Below, piece by piece: positions 23,528 to 28,756 of a stretch of DNA of 28,756 nucleotides; positions within the stretch are counted from its first letter, which is position 1, and every line of letters begins with the position of its first letter. Under the pieces are notes generated by a model. The model ran no database searches. It was not told the origin of the DNA and saw only the letters and a program-made list of their open reading frames with translations. Origin of the DNA: a virus; IMG/VR virus record IMGVR_UViG_3300042884_000458, positions 1 to 28,756 of that record; one strand, written 5' to 3'. The translations under genes were made by a program, and so were the position numbers.

Positions 23528-23736
23528 TGTGTAATACTATAACATCTGTATTAGGATTTGATCTTGATGCAGAAATTACAGATAATGAAGGGAATGTTTT
23601 AGCTTCCGGAACTACTTGTAATTATATACCTAAAGAAAAACCTAATTATATGTTTAATACTAATAATTATTCTAAATGGACCAACTTTAATGAAGGTTTG
23701 TTGAATAAAATTAGAGATTATAAGAAATATAATTAG
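23527..23736 (+). CDS. Small protein of unknown function, 69 aa
   Basis: The 69-aa protein starts MCNTITSVLGFDLDAEITDN and has a short beta-hairpin-like segment (EITDNEGNVLASGTTC) with two Cys, then an Asn/Tyr-rich polar tail (YMFNTNNYSKWTNFNEGLLN). No known domain, signal peptide or membrane span is seen. Start and preceding stop share an A (TAATG), which indicates coupled translation with the tail-anchored protein. Two hairpins at 23744 and 23775 follow the stop and probably end the transcript. Confidence 0.65.
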   Translation: MCNTITSVLGFDLDAEITDNEGNVLASGTTCNYIPKEKPNYMFNTNNYSKWTNFNEGLLNKIRDYKKYN

Positions 23737-23743
23737 GAGTTGT

Positions 23744-23761
23744 GTATCGTAAGATACTTTT
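23744..23761 (+). terminator. GTAA-capped hairpin with a short T tail
   Basis: GTATC-GTAA-GATAC, a 5-bp stem with a GNRA-type loop, followed by TTTT. It is the first of two stops behind the 69-aa gene. Confidence 0.5.
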
Positions 23762-23774
23762 CATAAAAATAATA

Positions 23775-23795
23775 AGGGATTAATAGTCCCTTTTT
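23775..23795 (+). terminator. Intrinsic terminator (second of two)
   Basis: AGGGA/TCCCT with a 7-nt loop, directly followed by a T-rich tail. It lies 14 nt after the first hairpin, giving a tandem terminator before the 90-aa gene. Confidence 0.65.
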
Positions 23796-23865
23796 ATTTG
23801 TAGCTATATAGTATTACTTTTTATTTTTTTTTTAATTGCTATAAGAATAATTGTTATACATTTAC

Positions 23866-23885
23866 TTGCATATATTTATATGCAA
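23866..23885 (+). promoter_or_regulatory. Palindrome at the start of the 90-aa gene
   Basis: TTGCATATA and TATATGCAA form a perfect 9-bp inverted repeat with a 2-nt centre. Its last base is the A of the ATG at 23885. It could be a binding site for a dimeric repressor or could fold over the translation start. Confidence 0.5.
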
Positions 23886-24157
23886 TGTTGTATCAATTAT
23901 CTAATGGAAAAGTAATCTATTTAACAATAGAACAGTATCTTGATTTAACTGATTTAGATATACAATATTTAATTGCTATGGATGCAGGTGACTTCACACC
24001 AAATCCTTTTCATGATTCAGCTTTAAATAACAAAATTATAGAAAAAGAATATGATTTTAGTTATATAGCAGATGATGAAAATGAAATAAATGATATAATA
24101 TCAGATGATTTATCAATTGATGATATTATTGATTTAAATGATTCCTTATCAAATTAA
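23885..24157 (+). CDS. Acidic conserved phage protein, 90 aa
   Basis: The N-terminal half (MLYQLSNGKVIYLTIEQYLD, then LTDLDIQYLIAMDAGD) matches a pattern I recall from many small proteins of Bacteroidota phages. The second half is highly acidic with long Asp/Glu/Ile runs (DDENEINDIISDDLSIDDII), close to a DNA-mimic character. It contains no Cys or membrane span. It is a separate transcription unit: tandem terminators precede it and a palindrome abuts its start. The acidity suggests a binding partner that is basic or a DNA-binding protein, but no function is known. Confidence 0.78.
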   Translation: MLYQLSNGKVIYLTIEQYLDLTDLDIQYLIAMDAGDFTPNPFHDSALNNKIIEKEYDFSYIADDENEINDIISDDLSIDDIIDLNDSLSN

Positions 24158-24194
24158 GGCGGTCAATCTAATTTAAAATTAAACAACAAACATT

Positions 24195-24659
24195 ATGGAT
24201 GGAAAAACAATTGTGCTAGGTAATAGCACAGGTGGGGTAATTCATACCTCAAAAAATACAGAATATGGATATATTCGTGTAGAACAAGAAAGAAGTTTAT
24301 TTGACAATAAAGGATTTTTAAGAAGAAAACAAATTTCTGCTCTTATTCCTGGAACAATAGATGATTTAAAAAAAGCTGGCTTTTATGAAAAACAAGAATT
24401 ACCTGGTAAAATTGTTATAATAGAACAAACTGAACCATTTAATAAGACTAATCCTGATCTTGATTTAAAAATAGCAGGAAGTACAGGAATTGTATGTACT
24501 AAAAATGGTAAATTAATTTACAGAAAACACTTTTATACTGTATTTACTGATGCTGATGATGAAATGATTCAACACAGTAATGGAGATGATATTAGTGAAG
24601 CTTACTTAATGGAAAAAACACTTACTAAATTAGAACCAAATGAAGAATTTGGATTATAA
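24195..24659 (+). CDS. Candidate ssDNA-binding protein, 154 aa
   Basis: A beta-rich body of about 125 residues (IVLGNSTGGVIHTSKNTEYG, YIRVEQERSLFDNKGFLRRK, later LKIAGSTGIVCTKNGKLIYR) is followed by an acidic tail ending LTKLEPNEEFGL. Layout and tail resemble OB-fold single-stranded DNA-binding proteins, and relatives in crAss-like phages are, as I recall, conserved beside replication genes. No direct DNA-binding signature can be named, so the role is inferred. The gene has an A-rich leader and is followed 18 nt later by a strong terminator. A conserved unknown with another role is the alternative. Confidence 0.55.
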   Translation: MDGKTIVLGNSTGGVIHTSKNTEYGYIRVEQERSLFDNKGFLRRKQISALIPGTIDDLKKAGFYEKQELPGKIVIIEQTEPFNKTNPDLDLKIAGSTGIVCTKNGKLIYRKHFYTVFTDADDEMIQHSNGDDISEAYLMEKTLTKLEPNEEFGL

Positions 24660-24677
24660 ATTTAGTATAATTTAGTC

Positions 24678-24705
24678 AAAAGGTGCTTAACAGGCACCTT
24701 TTTTA
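24678..24705 (+). terminator. Strong intrinsic terminator after the 154-aa gene
   Basis: A perfect 9-bp stem (AAAAGGTGC / GCACCTTTT) with a 7-nt loop, whose 3' arm runs into a T tail. It separates the SSB candidate from the downstream cluster. Confidence 0.88.
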
Positions 24706-24732
24706 TTTATTTAATTATTAATTGTATATATT

Positions 24733-25218
24733 ATGAAAAACAACAACAAACAAAAATTTATGTACTCAGGAACACTTGAGAATTATCAACTATCAAATCA
24801 AATAAAAAATGTTATGCAATATGAATATGATTCATATACACCATATCAAAATTATTTGTATAAAAGAGCTTTATTTGGATTAAACTCTTTAACAGAAATT
24901 GAAATCAATACTATTTGTAACAAGAAAAAACAAAGAATTAACAATGTTTACAAAAGAGCACAAGTAGTATTAAACAATTTTAAACAACAAGTTACTATAA
25001 ATTATAGTAATTTTATATTCAAAACACTGTTTCCAAACAGTCCTATAACTGATTTCTTAATAACAGAAGTTGAAACTGATGACAAATTTATTAACACCTT
25101 AAATTTTAAAGATTTAAATATCAGTAAAGATGATATTATTTGTATCTTTATGCAAGAAGGAATCTTACCTAAAAACTTTTTAAGTTTAAAGGAAGCACAA
25201 ATAAATTTAAATAAGTAA
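24733..25218 (+). CDS. Conserved phage protein of unknown function, 161 aa
   Basis: The protein starts MKNNNKQKFMYSGTLENYQL and carries blocks that I recall as conserved in phages of this type: IKNVMQYEYDSYTPYQNYLY, KRALFGL, KKKQRINNVYKRAQVVLNNF and FKTLFPNSPIT. It is mostly helical with a basic centre (KKKQRIN), which might bind nucleic acid, and an acidic C-terminal third. No catalytic motif is seen. It opens the helicase cluster after a terminator, and the next gene starts 2 nt after its stop. Its constant place near replication genes suggests a replication or transcription accessory role, without direct proof. Confidence 0.75.
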   Translation: MKNNNKQKFMYSGTLENYQLSNQIKNVMQYEYDSYTPYQNYLYKRALFGLNSLTEIEINTICNKKKQRINNVYKRAQVVLNNFKQQVTINYSNFIFKTLFPNSPITDFLITEVETDDKFINTLNFKDLNISKDDIICIFMQEGILPKNFLSLKEAQINLNK

Positions 25219-25220
25219 CA

Positions 25221-25436
25221 ATGTTTAAATATGAAAGAAAATTATCACAAATTGATCAAGAATTTTTTGATTTACTTTCTGGATTAGATTTAGAAGATTT
25301 AAGAACAATGAGAGATGAAAACTATTGGTGGACTACCTGTATATTTACAGGAGCAATAATACCTAGACCTAAATATGAAAAAATAGATCTTATAAGTTAT
25401 TATATTGCAAAAGGTGTACCTAAACCAAAAGAATAG
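25221..25436 (+). CDS. Small protein of unknown function, 71 aa
   Basis: A 71-aa protein beginning MFKYERKLSQIDQEFFDLLS, with a helical, acidic first half (LLSGLDLEDLRTMRDE) and a Trp-rich centre (NYWWTTCIFTGAIIPRPKYE). One Cys, no membrane segment and no known motif are seen. It lies 2 nt after the 161-aa gene and 4 nt before the HNH gene, so it belongs to the same operon. No family was recognised. Confidence 0.68.
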   Translation: MFKYERKLSQIDQEFFDLLSGLDLEDLRTMRDENYWWTTCIFTGAIIPRPKYEKIDLISYYIAKGVPKPKE

Positions 25437-25440
25437 TTAA

Positions 25441-25875
25441 ATGGTAAAATTAAAAGAATGTTATGGATGCATGAAACCATCTATAATTTGGAAAAACCAT
25501 GAGGGATTTAGATATTGCAAAAATTGCTGGAGTTGTCACAAAAGCAATCTTGTTGCTCAGAAACCAACTGAAAATCTAGTCCCTGTGGTTCTTCCTAATG
25601 TAAAGAAAAGACCAAGAATAAAGCTAAAATCTGAAAAGCAAAAAGCATTAGATAAGGCTTATTTATTAATGAGAAAAGAATACATGAATAAGAATCCTTT
25701 ATGTAATGTTAAAGTATCAAAAGATTGTTTCTTTAATGCTACTGATATACATCACATGGAAGGAAGAGGTGAAAAAACATTAACACAATTATCATGGATA
25801 TCAACTTGTAGACCTTGTCATACTTGGATTCATGAACATCCTGAAGAGGCTAGAATACTTGGATTTTTAAAATAA
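25441..25875 (+). CDS. HNH-type protein with N-terminal zinc finger, 144 aa
   Basis: Residues 7-29 hold a zinc-ribbon pattern (ECYGCMK at 6-12, then YCKNCWSC at 25-32). The basic linker (KKRPRIKLKSEKQKA) leads to a compact HNH-like domain. In it, Cys88 and Cys96, His104 and His105 (ATDIHHMEGRG), Cys123 and Cys126 (STCRPCHTWIH), His127 and His131 give the two zinc sites plus the catalytic-type His pair. This resembles NinG-like or HNH endonucleases of phages that act on branched or nicked DNA. Its place just before the SF2 helicase supports a role in replication or recombination. Whether it cuts DNA is not shown. Confidence 0.72.
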   Translation: MVKLKECYGCMKPSIIWKNHEGFRYCKNCWSCHKSNLVAQKPTENLVPVVLPNVKKRPRIKLKSEKQKALDKAYLLMRKEYMNKNPLCNVKVSKDCFFNATDIHHMEGRGEKTLTQLSWISTCRPCHTWIHEHPEEARILGFLK

Positions 25876-25879
25876 CAAA

Positions 25880-26221
25880 ATGAAAACAACAAATGAAATA
25901 GAACTAAATAAAAAATTAGCATTATTTACATATGCAGGTGCATATCATAAATTTGCTCATGAACAATTATTTAGAAATAAAACACCCGAAGAATATAACT
26001 TTACAGAATCTTGGGACTGGTTAATTCCAGTATACCAACATTTAAAAAAGTTAACATTAGATTTAGAACCTGATAGTTATCTATATATTGAAAACTGTAT
26101 AGAAAAACAATTAAGTTTTACAAAAATGAATACAAGAGAATTTTCAGCAGCATTAGGTTCAATAATAGAATCTTATTATAATGAAATTAATTACCCTTTA
26201 AAAGATACAATATATGACTAG
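25880..26221 (+). CDS. Phage protein of unknown function, 113 aa
   Basis: The protein starts MKTTNEIELNKKLALFTYAG and contains a Trp-rich block (FTESWDWLIPVYQHLKKLTL), a pattern I recall from small unnamed proteins of Bacteroidota phages. It is helical with a few acidic patches and has one Cys. It overlaps the start of the helicase gene by 8 nt (its TAG is at 26219), so it is translated together with it and may be a helicase partner. No function is assigned. Confidence 0.75.
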   Translation: MKTTNEIELNKKLALFTYAGAYHKFAHEQLFRNKTPEEYNFTESWDWLIPVYQHLKKLTLDLEPDSYLYIENCIEKQLSFTKMNTREFSAALGSIIESYYNEINYPLKDTIYD

Positions 26222-27305
26222 AGAAGAAATTCAAGAAGAATCATTAAAAGCAACTTTGGGATTATCAAGATGTGGTCTTGCACTAGCAACTGGTGTAGGT
26301 AAAACATTGGTAGGATTAAATCATATTGAAAGAAATTTTTCACCATTAATAAATATTTTAATAGTGGCTCCTAAAGTATCTATATTTGCTTCATGGAGAT
26401 ATGAAGCAAGTAAATTTAATAAGACTAAATTATTAGAAAATGTAACATTTACAACATATTTAAGTCTCAATAAACATGATCCAAGAGAATATGATATTGT
26501 ATATTTAGATGAATGTCATAGTTTACTTGATTCTCATAAAAAATTTCTTGATAATTATACAGGTAAAATTCTAGGACTAACCGGTACTCCTCCAAAATAC
26601 ATACAATCAGAGAAAGGTAAGTTAGTTAAAGAGTTTTGTCCTATCATATATACTTTTATTACAGATGATGCAGTAGAAAACAATATATTAAATGATTATC
26701 AAATAATAGTACATGAACTTGAACTTGATGAAAGAAAAAATATGACAGTCACTACTAAAACTAATTCATTTATTGCTTCAGAAAAACAAAACTATGGTTA
26801 TTGGTCACAAAGAATAGATAATGGTACAGGACCTGCTCATATTACTAGAGTAATGAGAATGAAAGCATTGCAAGAATACAAAAGTAAATTAAATTATGCT
26901 AAACTATTATTAGAAAACATAAAAACAAAATGTATTGTATTTGCAAACACTCAAGATCAAGCTGATATATTATGTGAGTATAGTTATCATAGTAAAAATT
27001 CACAATCTGAAGGTAATTTAAAAGCATTTAAAGAAGGTTCTATTTTAAAACTTTCTACTGTTATGCAATTAAATGAAGGTGTTAATATACCAAATCTTAA
27101 ACAAGGTATAATTATGCATGCCTATGGTAATGAAAGAAAAGCTAGTCAAAGAATTGGTAGACTTTTGCGTCTTAATCCTAATGATAAAGCTATTGTCCAT
27201 ATATTATGTTACAAAAATACTGTTGATGAAAAATGGGTTACTGAAGCATTAGAAGGATTTGATCAATCAAAAATTATGTGGAAAAACTATAATTTAACAG
27301 TATAA
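26214..27305 (+). CDS. SF2 DNA/RNA helicase, 363 aa
   Basis: All main superfamily 2 motifs are visible: Walker A ATGVGKT at 25-31, motif Ia near 50-55 (IVAPKV), motif II DECH at 99-102, motif III as TGTPP at 123-127, motif IV near 241-246 (IVFANT), motif V near 285-293 (LNEGVNIP) and motif VI QRIGRLLR at 312-319. The DECH box and short length place it with phage helicases of the UvsW/RecG-like wider SF2 group. In crAss-like phages an SF2 helicase is part of the replication module. It probably unwinds or remodels branched DNA using ATP. No accessory domain is present, so the protein is near minimal. Confidence 0.92.
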   Translation: MTREEIQEESLKATLGLSRCGLALATGVGKTLVGLNHIERNFSPLINILIVAPKVSIFASWRYEASKFNKTKLLENVTFTTYLSLNKHDPREYDIVYLDECHSLLDSHKKFLDNYTGKILGLTGTPPKYIQSEKGKLVKEFCPIIYTFITDDAVENNILNDYQIIVHELELDERKNMTVTTKTNSFIASEKQNYGYWSQRIDNGTGPAHITRVMRMKALQEYKSKLNYAKLLLENIKTKCIVFANTQDQADILCEYSYHSKNSQSEGNLKAFKEGSILKLSTVMQLNEGVNIPNLKQGIIMHAYGNERKASQRIGRLLRLNPNDKAIVHILCYKNTVDEKWVTEALEGFDQSKIMWKNYNLTV

Positions 27306-27322
27306 TTTTATATATTAATAGT

Positions 27323-27577
27323 ATGGAAGATATACAAACACATAAGATTATGTTATATAATGATAATGTAAACTCACATGAATATATTATGGCTTGTTTA
27401 ATAGGTTTATGTAAACATGAAGTAGTACAAGCAGAACAATGTGCTTTAATAGCACATAACAAAGGCAAGTGTGAAATAAAACATGGAGATTTTATGGATA
27501 TGTTTGAATTAAAAACTACCTTTGATAACTTAAATATTAAAGTTGAATTAGAAGAATATGAAAGTGATTTGTATTGA
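27323..27577 (+). CDS. clpS: ClpS-type N-degron adaptor, 84 aa
   Basis: Residues 8-80 follow the ClpS fold: strand and loop KIMLYNDNVNSHEYIMACL (8-26), then AEQCALIAHNKGKCEIKHGD (37-56) and the closing strand IKVELEEYE. By alignment with E. coli ClpS from memory, Asn13 and Asp14 match the residues that hold the N-terminal amine, and His45 matches His66. Met40 of E. coli is replaced by His19, which may change which N-terminal residues are accepted. ClpS delivers proteins with bulky N-termini to ClpAP. A phage copy could redirect host proteolysis. The N-terminal ClpA-engaging extension is very short. The next gene overlaps by 20 nt. Confidence 0.75.
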   Translation: MEDIQTHKIMLYNDNVNSHEYIMACLIGLCKHEVVQAEQCALIAHNKGKCEIKHGDFMDMFELKTTFDNLNIKVELEEYESDLY

Positions 27578-27839
27578 TGCTGATAAAAAGCCAAAAAATG
27601 TACCTATTGAAGAATGGGTAAAAGAAGGTGATACTTATACTGTAACCAGAATTGTTAGAATGGGTTTACAAAAAGAAACTTATGGTTTTTTACTTAAAGA
27701 AGTACAACTATCAAGCAGATCATTTCCTTATGAACTTTATGATGCATCAAGATTTTTACCAATTGAACTTTTATCTAATATGAAAGAAGAAGAAAAAGAA
27801 GAAGTAATTATTGAAGAAGCATGTCTTGAGTTAATCTAA
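27558..27839 (+). CDS. SH3-like small protein of unknown function, 93 aa
   Basis: The protein starts MKVICIDADKKPKNVPIEEW and its first 60 residues read as a small beta barrel of SH3 type (EWVKEGDTYTVTRIVRMGLQ, then GFLLKEVQLSSRSFPYELYD). A strongly acidic tail follows (MKEEEKEEVIIEE). I recall similar short proteins in many phages of Bacteroidota, all unnamed. It overlaps the ClpS gene by 20 nt, so the two are translated together, possibly as partners. No catalytic residue is visible and no function is assigned. Confidence 0.75.
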   Translation: MKVICIDADKKPKNVPIEEWVKEGDTYTVTRIVRMGLQKETYGFLLKEVQLSSRSFPYELYDASRFLPIELLSNMKEEEKEEVIIEEACLELI

Positions 27840-27852
27840 ATAAATAAAGTTT

Positions 27853-28029
27853 ATGTCTAAATTTATAAACATTATAGGTTTAATATCAGTTATATATCTA
27901 ATAATGAGTCAGATAATGGCTCTTTATTTCTTATATTTATGGTCTAATAATCATGGCTTTTTAAATACTATAACATTAGGCGTACTAATATCAGAGATTA
28001 AAGGAATATTCTTTCCTTTTTTTATATAA
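27853..28029 (+). CDS. Small membrane protein, 58 aa
   Basis: ATG at 27853 to TAA at 28027 encodes MSKFINIIGLISVIYLIMSQ onward. A hydrophobic segment spans about residues 7-31, and a second, weaker one lies near 37-57 (LNTITLGVLISEIKGIFFPF). This gives a two-TM or hairpin membrane peptide. It is 58 residues long, sits 13 nt after the SH3-like gene and ends 5 nt before the DNA-binding gene, filling the gap exactly. Fit and hydrophobicity support it, although A/T-rich DNA can mimic such frames. Function is unknown. Confidence 0.6.
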   Translation: MSKFINIIGLISVIYLIMSQIMALYFLYLWSNNHGFLNTITLGVLISEIKGIFFPFFI

Positions 28030-28034
28030 AAATT

Positions 28035-28487
28035 ATGGAATATACAGTTAATGACATTCTAAAAGAGTGTGATGCTTTAGTATATGAATTTCAAAATTCC
28101 CCTAAAAAAAGATTAAGACCAATGTTAGATAAAAGAAATTATCTAATTGCTATATTGTATTACAAGTTTGGCTATACTGAAGAAAAAATTTCTACTATAT
28201 ATAATATAAAAAGAGTATCAGTTTCAGTATCTAAAAAACTTCCTTATACTTTATTAGAATATGGTGATAATGTATTTAAAGAAAATGCCAAAGACTATTT
28301 AATTAAATATCCGTATGATTTTCCAAGTTTTAGTAATAAATATAAAAAAGATAAATATATTACAATATCTTTTGATATTAAAACTTTAGAAAAAATAAAA
28401 GCTTACAGAGATATTATAAATGAAAAATCTACAGCAAAAACAATAAAAAGATTGGTAACTAATAGTTTAAAGTTATGGGGAAAATGA
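28035..28487 (+). CDS. Two-domain DNA-binding protein, 150 aa
   Basis: Residues about 33-70 (LDKRNYLIAILYYKFGYTEE, then KISTIYNIKRVSVSVSKKL) read as a helix-turn-helix of the sigma-region-4 or replication-initiator kind. Residues about 107-146 (KYITISFDIKTLEKIKAYRD, then a Lys-rich helix) resemble a ribbon-helix-helix. Basic residues lie throughout, as expected for a DNA-binding regulator. It may control early genes or bind an origin. Its end overlaps the next start by 4 nt (ATGA). The target site cannot be named. The assignment is by pattern only. Confidence 0.62.
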   Translation: MEYTVNDILKECDALVYEFQNSPKKRLRPMLDKRNYLIAILYYKFGYTEEKISTIYNIKRVSVSVSKKLPYTLLEYGDNVFKENAKDYLIKYPYDFPSFSNKYKKDKYITISFDIKTLEKIKAYRDIINEKSTAKTIKRLVTNSLKLWGK

Positions 28488-28666
28488 AAGAATTATATTA
28501 TGAGTTATTACATGCAAATAATGGAGAAATACCACAGGAAGCTACTATAGCTGACTTAGCAAAGATGAATGATCTAAAAATTTATGAATGGAGAGAATAT
28601 GAAAGGTCTCAAAATAATATTAAAAAACCAAAAAATGAAGGAAATATTGAATGGGAGCAGTCTTAA
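28484..28666 (+). CDS. Small charged protein, 60 aa
   Basis: The start chosen is ATG at 28484, which overlaps the previous stop (ATGA). An in-frame ATG at 28475 would add three residues. The protein begins MKELYYELLHANNGEIPQEA and is helical and highly charged with a Trp-Glu-rich end (NEGNIEWEQS). No domain was recognised. The following gene begins inside its last 32 nt. Function is unknown, and it is probably part of the same translation unit as the DNA-binding protein. Confidence 0.62.
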   Translation: MKELYYELLHANNGEIPQEATIADLAKMNDLKIYEWREYERSQNNIKKPKNEGNIEWEQS

Positions 28667-28756
28667 TGAACATAGACAAGAAAAAGAATATGGTTGGAAA
28701 CCTATTACATCTAAAAAGAAACCAGTAAAGAAAAGTTCAGAATATACTTATGCATT
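28635..28756 (+). CDS. Protein N-terminus, continues beyond the window
   Basis: ATG at 28635 opens a frame that remains open to the end: MKEILNGSSLNEHRQEKEYG, then WKPITSKKKPVKKSSEYTYA. It overlaps the 60-aa gene by 32 nt and has an A-rich leader (CCAAAAA). The visible 40 residues are polar and basic. The other two frames here stop soon. No family can be named from the fragment. Confidence 0.5.
   Translation, partial: MKEILNGSSLNEHRQEKEYGWKPITSKKKPVKKSSEYTYA

Noticed and set aside
27274-27594. Minus-strand frame of 106 aa
   Set aside because: Antisense to the ClpS-like gene, which has clear family residues on the plus strand.
1-28756. Stop-codon reassignment, as known in some crAss-like phages
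   Set aside because: TAA, TAG and TGA all end genes here at sensible places, and long genes read through without in-frame stops.
1-28756. Insertion sequence or integrase region
   Set aside because: No transposase, integrase, target duplication or attachment-site pair was seen.

Overview
The window looks like part of a tailed double-stranded DNA phage that infects a Bacteroidota host. It is strongly AT-rich, uses the standard code (TAA, TAG and TGA all act as stops) and has A-rich leaders instead of Shine-Dalgarno sites. It carries phage-typical families: a collagen-like fibre, a Peptidase_S74 fibre, a DUF3310 protein, a phage GroES-like co-chaperonin and an SF2 helicase. Two divergent gene blocks with many small early proteins resemble crAss-like phages, but no terminase, portal, capsid or polymerase gene lies here, so that placement is inference.

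Left block (1 to 18615, all minus strand). This is a late, structural type of cassette. From the divergence point leftwards it holds a 210-aa conserved unknown, a 45-aa basic protein, an S74-chaperoned fibre, a short fibre-anchor protein, a CDGSH-type iron-sulfur protein, a 2OG-Fe(II) oxygenase-like protein, a GroES-like protein, a DUF3310 protein, a small two-TM protein, a second fibre-anchor protein, a 2454-aa collagen-like fibre, a 99-aa protein, a 736-aa BspA-type leucine-rich-repeat protein, a 76-aa protein, a 739-aa glycosidase-like/TPR/FkbM methyltransferase fusion, a third fibre-anchor protein, a 157-aa structural candidate and a truncated lipoprotein. Three of these proteins share one N-terminal module, probably a docking tag for the virion. 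An exact 11-mer (TTTGTATATTA) precedes four of the genes and may be a late promoter element.

Centre (18616 to 22338). This region is mostly non-coding and is the most unusual part. The divergence region holds two similarly spaced pairs of C-tracts. Downstream are five short hairpins with a 4-bp stem and a triloop, TGC in four of them. Their stems differ in sequence but stay paired, and they precede the early genes. They resemble the hairpin promoters of N4-type virion RNA polymerases. Small genes here end in terminators built over their stop codons. Two long stretches without genes, about 370 nt (19684-20053) and about 1230 nt (21105-22338), are dense with perfect helices, including several GNRA-capped stems, and are read here as structured non-coding RNAs. 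Two paralogous small proteins (86 and 91 aa) flank the first.

Right block (22339 to the end, all plus strand). These are tightly packed early genes, often overlapping by 1 to 32 nt: small unknowns, a candidate ssDNA-binding protein, an HNH/zinc protein, an SF2 helicase, a ClpS-type N-degron adaptor, tiny membrane peptides and a two-domain DNA-binding protein. The last gene runs off the window.
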